A DNA stretch of 64,000 nucleotides from Patiria pectinifera (GCA_029964075.1 CM057136.1:4402001-4466000), one strand, 5' to 3'. Counted from the stretch's first letter, positions 34,706-45,461 are shown. Made by a program: numbers and translations. Notes: a model not told the origin generated them from the sequence alone.

Positions 34706-35520
34706 TTAAAAGATCTTCAACTCTATCATTATACTCACACCCTTGTTGTTGATGATCTGTTCTTTTTCACCTATGATTGAAAATGTCAGTTTGTCGATTA
34801 TACCGTTTTTAAGTTTTTTGAAATCCTCGACTCTATCAGGCTCGGGTTCGCGCATACCCACGGGTACGATTTTTAAGATATCAGACGGTCGACCATCGAG
34901 GACATTTTCACTCGTACTTAATTGCGGGCAGCGAATAAACAAAAATTTAAACGGATTAACGTTGTAAGACCCCATATACACCACTTTGGGTACCAGTCTT
35001 CCTTTGGGTAAATTGAGTAATCGAGAAACTTCTCTGTTTAAACGCAATTTGAGTTTCACGTCGGTTACCACCAACGTCACCTTTTTAGATTCTCTACATA
35101 TTCGAAAATTTACCCCGGGTATATAGAGTTTAAAATGAAATCGAACCATTCGACGTCGTACCACCCCGGTGGTATTGGTGACCGAACCGGCGACTTCGGC
35201 TGGTAACGGCACTAATTACTCGGAGAAATAAAATCTAAATCATCACCCGACACGATAAGACTTCCCCGAATTGTCACACCAGCCTCTCTAATTGTTCTCA
35301 CCCTAGGTTTGCTTATTATACCTTTGATATATTCTAGCGCTATCTTTTTACCTTCAGAGACTTGATGGTATTTTTCATATAAATTTCTTAATAAAAATAT
35401 AAGCTTATTGCGTTCTACACTGTTTAGGGAAGCTTCTCGTTTTTTATTGTACACAACTTCATGTGCGTCACTTATTTGATTTGTTTTTCCTGGATCGATT
35501 CTAAAGCAGAGTCTAGTCAG
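34706..35520 (-). pseudogene. Hypothetical protein of the viral relic, two abutting frames
   Basis: The frame ending at 35,212 (SVERNKLIFLLRNLYEKYHQ..SGDDLDFISP) is followed immediately by another (35,212-34,706: RMVRFHFKLYIPGVNFRICR..GRLVPKVVYMGSYNVNPFKF). The second has a stop just upstream and no ATG. One broken gene is the simplest reading. The second part is beta-rich and ends in VSIMIELKIF, as in single jelly-roll or vertex-like proteins, but no motif proves this. The upstream frame is open to about 35,520, overlapping the end of the next gene. Confidence 0.45.
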
Positions 35521-35879
35521 ACTAGTCTATCTTCTTCGTACGCTTCTATAAGGTCGTTTATGACTCTATTGAAATCATTTTCGTCGTTAATTAAAAAGTC
35601 GTAGGGGTACTCGGGTACCAATTGCGCGATAAAATCTCTATCCGTTCTTATTACCGCATCTGGGTCGAGTTCACTGGGTCTGATAGAGTCATCACGTCTT
35701 TTAGCTGGTTGTCCGTCTATTTGCGTATACCAATCAATCTCCGTGGCGCTGGAAATATTAAAATATCCGGGGTTAAACATTACCCTTTTTACGCGTACAG
35801 ATTTTTGACCGTTTAGATTATCTACAACGTCTTCTAATTTAAACGTCTGCTCATTTTGAAACAAGTGAAACGAATGCAT
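35517..35879 (-). CDS. Hypothetical protein of the viral relic
   Basis: An intact 120-codon frame starts MHSFHLFQNEQTFKLEDVVD at an ATG preceded by TAAATA (TAAATG context). It contains NPGYFNISSATEIDWYTQID and an acidic C-terminus (NDLIEAYEEDRLV). I do not recognise a family. It is divergently arranged with the gene at 35,921 and shares the 41-bp spacer. It may be short because of the stop at 35,517, since the frame beyond continues with LDSALESIQEKQ. Confidence 0.5.
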   Translation of the reverse strand: MHSFHLFQNEQTFKLEDVVDNLNGQKSVRVKRVMFNPGYFNISSATEIDWYTQIDGQPAKRRDDSIRPSELDPDAVIRTDRDFIAQLVPEYPYDFLINDENDFNRVINDLIEAYEEDRLV

Positions 35880-35920
35880 TTATTTAAAAGTCTTTTTATA
35901 TTAAAACTGAAACTAAAATA
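35880..35920. promoter_or_regulatory. 41-bp AT-rich bidirectional promoter candidate
   Basis: The spacer between two divergent start codons is almost pure A/T (TTTATTTAAAAGTC then TTTTTATATTAAAAC). A TAAATG motif overlaps the leftward start and TAATG the rightward one. Promoter function is inferred from position and composition. Confidence 0.4.
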
Positions 35921-37346
35921 ATGAGTGATTTTAAGTCATTAAAAAAGCAGATACAATCGATAGCTGATCAGCTAACGAGACAAGTAAATCAAAATGTAGC
36001 CAAGGCAAACGAGCTAAAGCATCAAGTTGCATCCCAAGCAAAGTTTTTAAACAGCACTAAACCCAGTGAACTGGAAATTATAGTTAATAATACCAACGGG
36101 TTTTTAGCCTTGTTCCCCGACTTAACCTCAGACTATAAATTGCCTCGCATCACAACTGATGAGGATGTAGATCGTTGGAAATCACACCCCATGTCATTTT
36201 ATCCAAATCAGTTAAATTTGCGATCTACTGCGCTACTACGGGCTGCGGTGTTGGATTCGATCTTTTAAACGCGAGCAACCGTTACGTTTGGGCCATCTTT
36301 AACTTTCATTTATATTTTACGGTTAGAAAGATCCTGTGCGACTTTGCCGCTCCTTTACCGGGAGATGACGCATTTAAAGCTCTAGACAACAGTTATAATC
36401 TCAGAGCTTTTACCGATACCTGTTTGTTGTTTGGCATAGATCAAAACAAGTCTTTTAAACAGACGAGAGACACAAACTCTAACGGTTTAGGTATAGCTTA
36501 TTACTGGGACACGTCTTGCGTACCCGTACCCGGAAACGATTATGATACGACCGACCTTAATCTCGAGTATAGTCAGTATCGTAAAAATATGATGGGTGGA
36601 ACTAAAATGGGGTTTGGTTTGGAAGGTCCACCCAAGGGTTCGGGGCATTACAGCGATTACACCTTAGCCTTTATCGAACAAAATGAATCGGTACAAAAGG
36701 TTTGGTTAGATTTTATACCCAACCGAGTTCGTTTACCCCCGCGGGAATCATAAAGATCAACGAATCGATCAGATCTTACGTGTACGCTTTACTCGGTGAG
36801 CAGGCTCAACAAAAACGAGCGTATTAACACCGGGCACCGGATTAGACGCTCAGAGACAATTTAACATCATCAATGCAGTAGACGACATGGAAACGAGTAT
36901 CAATCAATTTCAATACTCTTTGCAGTATGCCAGAACGCCTTTAAATTTTGTCGTGAAACCAGGGTTGTATTTAATTCCATCGGATATGAACTTGAGGATT
37001 AGAACGCACGACGGCTATAACAATAATCTTCAAATCGCTACCCAGAGTATGAAAACTGGTTTGGTGCCAGATTTAAACTCAAAACTTCAACCGGACAACT
37101 CTTTTGATGACACCGATGACCCCAACCCCAGAGCCTATGACGAACGATGTTGTATCACCAACACCAGCACCAGCACCTACACCCTCACCAACACCAGCAC
37201 CAGCACCCTCACCTACAGTTTTAACCCAGGAGCCCACGAAACTACAAACTCACCAAGACGAAAAATTATCGTTGACGGTAGGAATATTGGCTATCGTTGG
37301 TATGGGTATTTTGGCTTACGAGGCAACGCGACAAGTCACACTCTAA
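35921..37346 (+). pseudogene. Conserved virion-like protein of Polinton-like elements (frameshifted)
   Basis: Pieces in successive frames: MSDFKSLKKQIQSIADQLTR..NGFLALFPDLTSDY (35,921-36,268); GFDLLNASNRYVWAIFNFHL and GSGHYSDYTLAFIEQNES (36,175-36,753); a piece with a stop near 36,800; FQYSLQYARTPLNFVVKPGL and DGYNNNLQIATQSMKTGL (36,887-37,100); and a Pro/Thr/Ala-rich linker leading to one membrane segment, LTVGILAIVGMGILAYEA (ending 37,346). At least three frame breaks make it dead. The ASNRYVWA..NFHLYFTVRKIL and YNN.LQ.AT..MK blocks are, as I recall, conserved in virus-like loci of cnidarians and other invertebrates. A minor or penton-type capsid role is a guess. Confidence 0.6.
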
Positions 37347-37359
37347 TCTCACACAAAAA

Positions 37360-37403
37360 AAGCCTTACCAACTTTGTGTTGGTAAGGCTTCTTTTTTTTT
37401 TTT
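37360..37403. terminator. Hairpin plus T-run between convergent viral genes
   Basis: AAGCCTTACCAAC (37,360-37,372), a 5-nt loop and its exact complement (37,378-37,390) form a 13-bp stem. It is preceded by A7 and followed by C and a T-run of about 13. It sits between the stop at 37,346 (plus) and the stop at 37,424 (minus), so it could end both transcripts. The structure is seen directly; termination or 3'-end formation is inferred. Confidence 0.6.
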
Positions 37404-37423
37404 TAACTTAATTACAACTATTA

Positions 37424-38690
37424 CTACCATCGTTTTTGTAGGTACGCAAACACCAAGGCTCCCACACCCAAAAACAAAGCCCACACGTGTTCGGCCAACC
37501 ACGATACAGACTTACTCAGCGCGTTAAATATCCAATTTAGTACGCTGCCTATGATACCCGGCAGAGCACCCAACGCGCTCGCTCCGAGTTTTTTTAGACC
37601 AGATGCAAAATTAGCGAGTTGTTTTGAAATCCACTCTTTGATACCGCCTTTTGGTGGTGTTGGTGTTGGTGTAGGTGTTGGCGATGGCGCGGTTGGGGCA
37701 CCCGCACCTCTCACGCTAGCGACGATGCTACTCACTATCGTACTGATGGCTAAATTAAAAGCGGCTAAAATACTCACTATGGTCACACCTTGTTCTCTAA
37801 ACAGAGTTCTAATATTTTCCGCCAGAGTCGTGTCGCTGCCTAATATTTTATTAATCGTTTCTTTGATTCTAGCGATCTGACTTTTGAGCCCTCGTTCGTT
37901 GGCTTTTGCGGCTTCTAATCTGGCGGAACTTTCAACGTTTAAGTCGCTCAATTTAACGTTTAACTCTCGTCGACCCTCTTCGCTGTGAGATTCGTCGAGT
38001 TCTTGTCTCGTGGCTGCAATCTCTCAATCCAGTTCTGTGAGACGCGATAAATTAAGTTCTAGGTTACCTCTCAACGTCTGAAGACTTTTATCTAAACCCT
38101 GGAGTTCTCTGTAATTCAATCCTTCTGTTTGAGCGCCGGTGTCTATAAAATCGTTTACAATCTCGTTTACCTCATCGGTGACGCTGGGTAGTTCTGTCAT
38201 GAGGATACTCTCAGTTTGTACTTGTTCGAGCGGGTTAATTTTATAATATTTAAAACCCAATCCGTTTCTAATGAAATCTCTACCTGGAAGATCGAACCTC
38301 TTTGCATTACTCTCTATACTCTTTAAACTCAAGAATTTTGGGGGGTTTCTTTTATCCGTTAACCTTACTAAGGCTTTATCAGTTGCTTGGAAAAATAACC
38401 CGTCTTTATTGCTGACAAAATTTTCGTATCGCGGAGCTAATGGTCCGTCACCTCTGTTAAAATTCTTGTAAAAATCATCGACGCGATCACATGTGACCAT
38501 GCTCCTTCCTCGATATAAAACCTCATCTATGTCGGTAGTTGGGATGGGTGTACCAGGAGTATCAAAAGTATCGTCCCAATCCAGATTGGTCTCTTCTACA
38601 TCATCATCATACGTATCCCATCGAAAGACCCGATATGACGGCTCCGTGATAAATCGTATTAGCTATTCCGTCGGTGTCAAAGTTACTCAT
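37424..38690 (-). pseudogene. Conserved coiled-coil/membrane virion-like protein (one frameshift, one nonsense codon)
   Basis: The start ATG at about 38,690 (MSNFDTDGIANTIYHGAVIS) shifts frame near 38,640, continues through DDTFDTPGTPIPTTDIDEVL and MVTCDRVDDFYKNFNRGDGP, and meets an in-frame TGA at about 38,024. The frame then continues to 37,424. The C-terminal part has a coiled coil (SARLEAAKANERGLKSQIAR), a hydrophobic helix (VTIVSILAAFNLAISTIV), a Thr-Pro linker, an amphipathic Gly/Ala/Leu stretch (LGALPGIIGSVLNWIFNALS) and a last membrane helix (VWALFLGVGALVFAYLQ). Length if whole would be about 420 residues. I recall this C-terminal layout from similar elements in other invertebrates; no function is known. 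Confidence 0.6.
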
Positions 38691-38722
38691 CGTTTTTGAT
38701 ATAACAATTTTTAAATTGCTGT

Positions 38723-39106
38723 TTATTCCATGTCTAGCGTTTTGGGGGCGCTGGGTGTAGTGGGTTGCGTTACTACCGGCACTGGCTGTACTACCGGCGC
38801 AGTTGCCTTACTTTTTAGTACCAGCAACCCCACTCCTATTATAGACGCTATAGCCCCCCACATCGCCCAAGAGTCGTAGTCTGGTGAGCTCGTAGCTTCG
38901 TCCGATGTTACGTTCATTTTTGCTAATTTTAACTTCATCTGTCTATTGTGCTCGGCTAAAGCTTTACCCTGCTGAATTCGTTTAGGATTTTTAGTCTTGG
39001 TCACTCTCGTTACCGTCGGTGATGTTGTTGTTTTTATCGGTTGGGGTGTCTCTGTCTCTGCTGGTTGAGCTGCAGGTGTTGCTGTCGCTGCTTTCTGATC
39101 TTCCAT
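38723..39106 (-). CDS. Small single-pass membrane protein of the viral relic
   Basis: A 127-codon frame starts in a TAAATG context. It has an acidic/Pro/Thr-rich N-terminus, a basic block RVTKTKNPKRIQQGKALAEH then NRQMKLKLAK, one membrane segment (SWAMWGAIASIIGVGLLVLK) and a Pro/Val-rich tail. The KRxxxGKxLAxxNR block resembles small proteins I recall from related elements. It overlaps the end of the upstream frame by 116 bp. It is apparently intact and its function is unknown. Confidence 0.6.
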   Translation of the reverse strand: MEDQKAATATPAAQPAETETPQPIKTTTSPTVTRVTKTKNPKRIQQGKALAEHNRQMKLKLAKMNVTSDEATSSPDYDSWAMWGAIASIIGVGLLVLKSKATAPVVQPVPVVTQPTTPSAPKTLDME

Positions 39107-39569
39107 TTATTATATTAGGTTTATTAAATTTCAAATGTTTTGTTGTGATAATCGTAGCAACTAGGGGTGATATAAAAGTTCCGTACTTGTAACAAACGTC
39201 GTTCAACATACCAGCCCTACTCGCGCTTATAATAGGATCAGAACTCAAGTCGTTGGTGAGTTCTTCTTCAGAATCTATAGTGACGTTATATCCTAAAACT
39301 TGTACGGGTGTAACAACGGATAACACTCGCGAAAATAGACTTAAAGTGTATTTACCAACAGTTTGAACAATTTCATTTCCAAATTTAGTTTCGTACAGAT
39401 GATACAGCTTTTCGAGTTCTTTACTGTCAAGAGCTTCGATATGTTTAACGGTGTATTCTTTTCCCAAGTACTTTCTAGAGTTTCCGGCTGCTACGACACC
39501 GCACAAACGATCTTTATGTTCTGCGTTGTGATCTTGTTCGTTCGTTAAAGTAAGTTTTAGGTCCTCCAT
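38991..39569 (-). CDS. Conserved protein of Polinton-like elements (KEYTV..ALDSKELEKLY family)
   Basis: An intact 192-codon frame starts at an ATG in a TAAATG context. Key blocks are AAGNSRKYLGKEYTVKHIEA, ALDSKELEKLYHLYETKFG, TLSLFSRVLSVVTPV and NDVCYKYGTFISPLVATIIT, then TKHLKF. The last ~40 residues (Ser/Asp/Asn-rich) overlap the next gene, so the original stop may have been lost near 39,115. Similar proteins recur, to my memory, in virus-like loci of cnidarians. Function unknown; a small virion or membrane-associated role is a guess. Confidence 0.6.
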   Translation of the reverse strand: MEDLKLTLTNEQDHNAEHKDRLCGVVAAGNSRKYLGKEYTVKHIEALDSKELEKLYHLYETKFGNEIVQTVGKYTLSLFSRVLSVVTPVQVLGYNVTIDSEEELTNDLSSDPIISASRAGMLNDVCYKYGTFISPLVATIITTKHLKFNKPNIINGRSESSDSNTCSSTSRDRDTPTDKNNNITDGNESDQD

Positions 39570-39795
39570 TTAATTAGAAACGAATTTAATTTTGTTGTAG
39601 CTTTTGCAACTTTGTTACAGAAGCGAAGGTATTCGTATGTGTAAAACGATAGATTAAGCGATATGATGATAATAGCCAAAAACTGCAAATACTCGAATAT
39701 TGCTATCATTTACTAACAGTAAAATGTATTTTGTTGACGTTTGTTGATTAACAAATTGTAATACAATCATGTGTAGTTTGTTGAATAGGTTGCTA

Positions 39796-39966
39796 CTCAG
39801 CTAGGTTATTTTAGTTAAGCAGCTAGGTTATTTTAGTTAAGCAACTAGGTTATTTTAGTTAAGCATCTAGGTAATTTTGGTTAAGCAGCTAGGTTATTTT
39901 AGAAAATCAGCTAGGTTATTTTAGTTAAGCAGCTAGGTTATTTTAGTTAAGCAGCTAGGTTATTAA
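39796..39966 (-). repeat. 22-bp tandem repeat inside the viral relic, ~7.5 units
   Basis: A 22-bp unit around CTAGGTTATTTTAGTTAAG is repeated about 7.5 times with small changes. It lies in the intergenic stretch between the ATPase gene (ends 40,051) and the gene starting at 39,569. It could be an origin, enhancer or plain microsatellite; nothing in the sequence decides this. Confidence 0.85.
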
Positions 39967-40050
39967 CCTACTCCAATAGCTCGTAACTAACTGGAGGTTC
40001 GGTGTATACGACCAGTTTACTATATTTCACATCTCTCAAACGTATTTTAT

Positions 40051-40572
40051 TTAATCTCGTTCTTCAATGGGTACAACGTCATTTTCGTCTAACGCTTGAT
40101 CAAAAGATGTTTTATCTTTGCAGTAAAATAACGCCAACCAAGCCGTGTTTTCTCTATAATCTTTTAAAACGCTGTTGTACTTTTGAGTCAGTAACCAACA
40201 GCTGTGATTTATGTGTCTTCCGCTAAACGCCATCTTGCTTAGCTTGCACGTCTTTTTACGATATTTAATCTCTTGATCTGAAGAGCAATCGTCCAAGATA
40301 AACAGCGTAGCAACACCTTCAAATATTTTCCTGTAAAAATCGATCGCTTCGTTTAGCGTTATTATGTACAATTCCGGATCGCAGAGGTATACCTCGGGAT
40401 CTGCTTGAATCCACTTTCTTTCGATGTACGTTTTGTTTTTAAATATGGTAGGGCAAATGATGACTATCGCTTCAAATGTATTTTTATAGTCTGACTCTAA
40501 CAGATCTAAAATCCATTTGGTTTTACCCGAATTTGTTTTGCCGACGATCAAAGCGCAATGCGGTTGTGTCAT
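40051..40572 (-). CDS. A32-like DNA-packaging ATPase of the Polinton-like element
   Basis: A 173-codon intact frame. Walker A is IVGKTNSGKTKWILDLL (residues about 10-26). Walker B is ATLFILDDCSSD (about residue 93), with hydrophobic residues before the DD. These fit the FtsK/HerA-type packaging ATPases of poxviruses (A32), Polintons, virophages and adintoviruses, which drive the genome into the capsid. A later FSGRHINHSCWLLTQKYNSV block matches the usual sensor/Asn motif region of this family. Length is slightly short but within range. It lies directly downstream of the capsid remnant, as is common in such elements. No break is seen, although its neighbours are pseudogenes. Confidence 0.85.
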   Translation of the reverse strand: MTQPHCALIVGKTNSGKTKWILDLLESDYKNTFEAIVIICPTIFKNKTYIERKWIQADPEVYLCDPELYIITLNEAIDFYRKIFEGVATLFILDDCSSDQEIKYRKKTCKLSKMAFSGRHINHSCWLLTQKYNSVLKDYRENTAWLALFYCKDKTSFDQALDENDVVPIEERD

Positions 40573-40629
40573 TTTAAATTAACAGAGATTTAAAATTCCC
40601 GTCTTCCAAGTTCAATTGAGCATCCATGA

Positions 40630-41121
40630 TTAAAAATACGTGAGGTCACCTTGACTTTCGGCTTCTCTGTTAAATTGAATGTTGATGCCTCCTCCGTCTC
40701 CGAGTTTCCTACCAGATCCCTGAGCGGAATTGTCGTCGTTACTTCTAAAATCGAGCCACAGACCGTACTTGTTTTTTAGATAGTCTCCGAGGTCAAGACC
40801 CGTCAAATGTAAGTCTTTGGATACTCCACGCCCGCTTTCGGTATCACTGTCTCCAAAGAACTTGATAATTTCGTTCCAGTGTTGATATTGAAACATGCCT
40901 TGACTGTAGAGTTGATTGGGCTTACCTTCTACTGTCACCGATGTTTTGGTTAGTTTTGGATTATAAAATCGCTGCGGATTTGTCTCCGTGGGATCTTTAA
41001 ACAAAAACAAAATACCCTTGAGACTCCTGATGGGTTGATTGACGCTGACGTTCCAAAGCGTGTCCGATTTGTTGACGGATCTAACTTCTAGCGAGTGGAT
41101 TTTATCAAACAGATATTGCAT
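40630..41121 (-). pseudogene. Probable major capsid (hexon-like) protein, C-terminal fragment
   Basis: The 163-codon frame reads MQYLFDKIHSLEVRSVNKSD, then SLKGILFLFKDPTETNPQRF, SQGMFQYQHWNEIIKFFG and a C-terminus YGLWLDFRSNDDNSAQGSGR..GGINIQFNRE. The YxLWxDxRxxDDxxxxGxGR block is one I associate with double-jelly-roll capsid C-termini in invertebrate Polinton-like elements. Known capsid proteins are several hundred residues, so the N-terminal majority is missing. The frame starts abruptly just after the truncated polymerase, pointing to a deletion junction at about 41,121-41,137. Confidence 0.55.
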
Positions 41122-41136
41122 ATCGCATATTTCCGA

Positions 41137-44100
41137 TTAAAACGAAATATACTTTTCCGAATTTCTAGCGATAACTTGTATTTCCTTTTCGTCATCGTAC
41201 TCTGAAATACTCTGCATGATCAAGTGAGCGTCGTAATTTTGCAGATTGTGAAAGACGACCGGTATTGGGGTAAATCCTGGTTTAACTTGTAATTGTAGAT
41301 TACAGTAGGCGTGCGCGGCACCTCTATATCTACCCGTGACGTGGCAGTGATCTCTCACCTTTCTAAATTTGTTGATTTTCTTTTTGCATTCTAGACATTT
41401 AGACTCGGTAAATCCATTTTTGTTTTCGTACTGATGTTCTTTTATTTGTTTTTCTGTTTTTGGTTTTGGGGGTTTCTGGCACTGACAGTTGCTCGAGTAA
41501 TTGGGATAAATTGGTTTCTCACAAATCCAACACGTGTTTGTTTTATCATGATGTTCTTTAGCTCGCTCGTTAAATTTCATAGGTTGGGGTTTTTTAAATA
41601 TGCAATTTATGTCGCTTTGTATTTTTAACATTTTATTTACAAACTTTGATGCGGCATCTTTACCTCTATAAGTCTCTTGATACGCATTGGTGCCGTCGCA
41701 TCTAACTACTACCAACGAGTAACCGCTAGCTTTGTGAATGTTTGTCTTTTGCGTGATGTCCTTTTTATCGTCCGAGTTTTTTTCTAATATCGATTCAAAG
41801 TCGGCGTAAACTACAAACGGTGCTTTTTGTTTAAACCTGTAGTTTTTAAATTCTAATATTGGCACATCGTTTTGGTCGACTATCCACTATTTACATATTT
41901 TCGCTTAGCGGTAGGAAATACAATCTTTGACGGATGTGTATCTATACCGTTAGAAACGGTCATGTGTCTATCTAATTTTACTTGCGTTCTACTAGGTACG
42001 TTTCTTAATTGCCCCTAAGGACGTAACATGTACGTCCATGCACCTTTGTTATCTTCTCAGTGATTGCCCAGTTCCCTGTCACATGGCATAGCTATAAGTC
42101 CATTTTACGTTCGGGTTATGAATAGGAGGCGGGCACATTATTAAGAGCCTAACACCTTGAATGAATAACTTACGCCACGGCCTTTTCAATTCATTGGCCG
42201 GGGCACAGTGTCACAACACAGACAATAGAAGGAAGGCCCACCGCTCCACCCTAATTCTATAGAAATATCTCACAACGTTGAAGCAATGATAGTTTCGTTC
42301 GCACCTGTTGGTTTACCGCATTTGAAAAGCTACATTTCGTTCAGGTATTGAACCCTCTACGCAGATAATGTGCTATAATTATGTAAAACGTCAATCAACC
42401 AAAACAAACATGAAAATAGAATACACCATTCAAAAATAACAATTTTTTGGGAATATACCTTTCAAAGGGAAACAAATATTAAAAACGCATGTTTGCCGAT
42501 GACAGTTTTGATATCTTACATTGGTATTTGGCTTGATAGGTGCATGATCATTATGTAATACGTAGAGCACACAGGGTCACCCCACCCGAAAACCGTAGGA
42601 GGGGGGCAATTGAAAAAACACAAATTCCAAAAGTAGTAAATTTGTATTTTAAGACGCAGCTGTTTGGAATACTTAGCTTCATTATGTTGATACACAGGCC
42701 ATACAACGTTTTTGAAATAATCCAGGGATGAGTTATACCACAAAATGCATAATTAATGTCAATCACAACGAAACGCCCACCACCGACTACTGTCGGACAA
42801 AAATACGAGTATGGGTGGACTTGAAAATTTTACAAACCATACCATCATGTTTGTGTGCAACACCTAACATCAACAAGGGCCACAAAACAATACCCATCAG
42901 GGGTGGATCCAGCATTTTTCGCGGGGGGGGGTTATATCGGCACTCCCCTGGATCTGCATGCCATACTCGTATTTGGAAGGGTTGTAAATGGGGGAATTTA
43001 GGACAGTTTGTTTACATCATGACATAGCTCAACCTAGCATGACGAAGACATGATATGGCCTGTTTCTCAATATAATTAAGCTTAGAATCGTATTTAAAAG
43101 CGTGTTGCAATGATAAACAACAAAACGACGGTTGTAATTTAGTTTAGGCCTAAACATCAAACATCCTCTGAGGACCACCTCTTTGGTACTGAATATCACC
43201 CCGCGTGGTTTATTAGTTTTGAATGAGAATATTGCAGATGGATTTGTTTGTCTGATCACATTTTCTTTCTTTTGGACTAATCAGCTTATTCCAATCCTAG
43301 TCATTAAGATCTAGGAGCCCCTGTTATATAATACCATTGTAAATCTGTAATGCTAATAATTCAGAGTGTGCCAAGAAAGCATAATTAATAGTTACAATAC
43401 GAATACAAGGTAAAACTACGAGATGGAACGACTGCGAACTTTACCAGTACTTCCACTGCCGCCGCCTCCACCACCTCCACTTCCACCGCTTCTGACCAAA
43501 ATGCCCCTTTCTCCTCCTCCACCACCACCACCAGTTTCAAGAAGTGCCCATTTTTCTGAACAAGTGCCCTTTTTAAAAAAAGAAGTGCCTTTTAAAAAAA
43601 GTGGTTCCCTTTTTTTGTGGCATCTGCCGTTTTGGATGCCTTTTACAGAATTTCGCATTGTATCGCCCTGAAAAAAAAAACACATATCCCCCCCCCCCAC
43701 GCTTTTTGATTTGACGGAGGCCAAGTGTCCGGAGAAAAAAAAACCTGTCTACATTTCACAACGGATGTGCAAGTGCCCTTTTAAAAAAAAATTAACCCCA
43801 ATAAAAATGACCAATGGTCAGTGTCAGGGCAAGTGTTGGGAGAAAAAAAAACATGTCTACATTTCGGCGCGGATGTGCAGTCCCCCCACCCCCCAACATC
43901 AAAAGCTGGATACGCTGCTGCCTAAGCTTCCAGCCATCACGTGGAAAATCAATGTATGCCATGTAGACGCGATGTCTGGTCAACCATACAATCACGTCTC
44001 AGCCAAAAGGCACGCACGTCAATCACGAGTCGCTCAGTGAACTGGATCATTATGGTCTTATACGGTGCATAGTCACAGCCAATCACAGGGAGGCCGCAAG

Positions 44101-45461
44101 CGTTAGGTTCGCTGCTCTCGTCCTACGTCCCCAGATCAGTGCTGCCCATGGTGGCATACTCCGGCATAACCAATCAGATCCAGTTACAGCGCTGAACGTA
44201 GCCTTAGGGTCATTTTAGGTTTTCGTTCGGGAATTAAGAAACGTACCTATAATGACTCAGGCACCTTCGACAAAAATATTTCTTACTTTTATCTTTTGTA
44301 ACGTTGTGAATCAATCTCGAAAAATTATTTATCCAGCAGTAGTGATGCTTGTCGCCCTCAGAAAATAAAAACAGATCGATAGGTCGTGACTCTGCTTTGT
44401 AGTTTTTAGACACGTATAATGGATATATTTCCCCCTCATAACCGTATACGTTTATCGTTAAATTATTTTGTCTTTCTATCTTTGGTATCTGGTCGATCGG
44501 TGTTGGAAAGTCTACGCCTTTAAATTTGAGTCCGTCGTCTTTAGTGTATACAACAGGTTCTTCTTTATGAATTTTATATTTAGGATCGTTTTTAATGTTA
44601 TTTTTTACTTTATCCGTATAGTTTTACAAGCCAAGAGCAGCTCTCAAACACCATCTCAAACACTCGTCTTTGTTTTTAACGTTAATCATCGCCGTTTTGG
44701 TAGGTCAATAGAAGAACTACCCCTCACGGAGTTAAACCTGTTGATGTTGATATACAACGCCATTATCTTTTTTAAAACCCAACCAGATCCTTGATTCGTA
44801 TACCTTTCATCCCTTTTAAATAGCTGGTCGATGTCTTCTTTTAAAACCTGTTTTATTTGACTTTGATTTAAAACGACTCTCTGATCGGTAAAATGTGTAG
44901 CTTCGATCGTTTCGATCGTACCATCCGGTTTGGTTTTATTATTTATTATTATTATTGTTATTATTTTATTTTTATCGCGAGCTCTACTTTTAAACCTCTT
45001 AGCTCTCTCAATTCTGACTCGATTTTATTTACAATTTGATCTTTGTGCGTATCAAAAAATCTGACTAAATCGTCGTTAAAAAAAGTCTAGGAAGCAGTTC
45101 CCAGTTTCTAAAGTTGTTTCTAAATCTCCTCGTCGCTCTAAACTCAGCCTCTTGAAAATCCTCGGGTTGCCTAGAGTTTTGAATCGCTGAGAGTAAATCT
45201 TTTTTTCAAAAATCGACCTTTATAACCCGACGGGTTATATTCTACATCGTAATCGTCTACAATCTGTTTGAGCTCATGTAGCGTCTTTTTCCTCAAGTTT
45301 TTAAATCGAGCTTCGTAGTTTTTTATCCCGTTGATGTGGACTTTACGCGTAAGACCAACATTTTGATTGTACGGTACATTATATCGCTGGACGTAATCGC
45401 GCAGCGTCGTTTTATTCCATCTAGAAAATCCCTTAACGATTGGCCTGATCATATTCATCAT
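41137..45461 (-). pseudogene. Protein-primed family B DNA polymerase, N-terminal half, split by a transposon and truncated
   Basis: The gene starts at 45,461 in a TAAATG context (IRPIVKGFSRWNKTTLRDYV; LHELKQIVDDYDVEYNPSGY). It runs in several frames to 44,250 with blocks typical of Polinton/adintovirus PolB, such as DKSKKYFCRRCLSHY. It is interrupted by the insertion at 41,995-44,247 and continues to 41,137. The last part has a shift near 41,880. It then has the exonuclease motif FVVYADFESILE (Asp/Glu), an inserted zinc-rich HNH/endonuclease-VII-like block (KCLECKKKIN..VRDHCHVTGRYRGAAHAYCN) and VFHNLQNYDAHLI. The polymerase motifs (palm) are missing; the frame stops at KYISF next to the capsid fragment. 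It would have replicated the element from a protein primer. Now dead. Confidence 0.85.
41995..44247. mobile_element. 2.25-kb non-autonomous DNA transposon inserted in the polymerase gene
   Basis: Perfect 16-bp inverted ends GGTACGTTTCTTAATT (41,995-42,010; complement 44,232-44,247) are flanked by TA on both sides (41,993-41,994; 44,248-44,249). CCCTAAGG-type blocks follow both ends. Removing the element and one TA leaves the polymerase frame open across the junction, which proves insertion. No transposase is found. The inside holds G/C homopolymers (about 42,930; 43,440-43,700) and a CAGGGGTGGATCCAG fragment. A TA duplication suits Tc1/mariner-like or related families. Confidence 0.9.

Noticed and set aside
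39796..39966. CRISPR array
   Set aside because: The 22-bp units are contiguous with no spacers, and the DNA is eukaryotic.
43416..43724. Gly- or Pro-rich frames on both strands
   Set aside because: Low-complexity G/C tracts inside the transposon that splits the polymerase gene.
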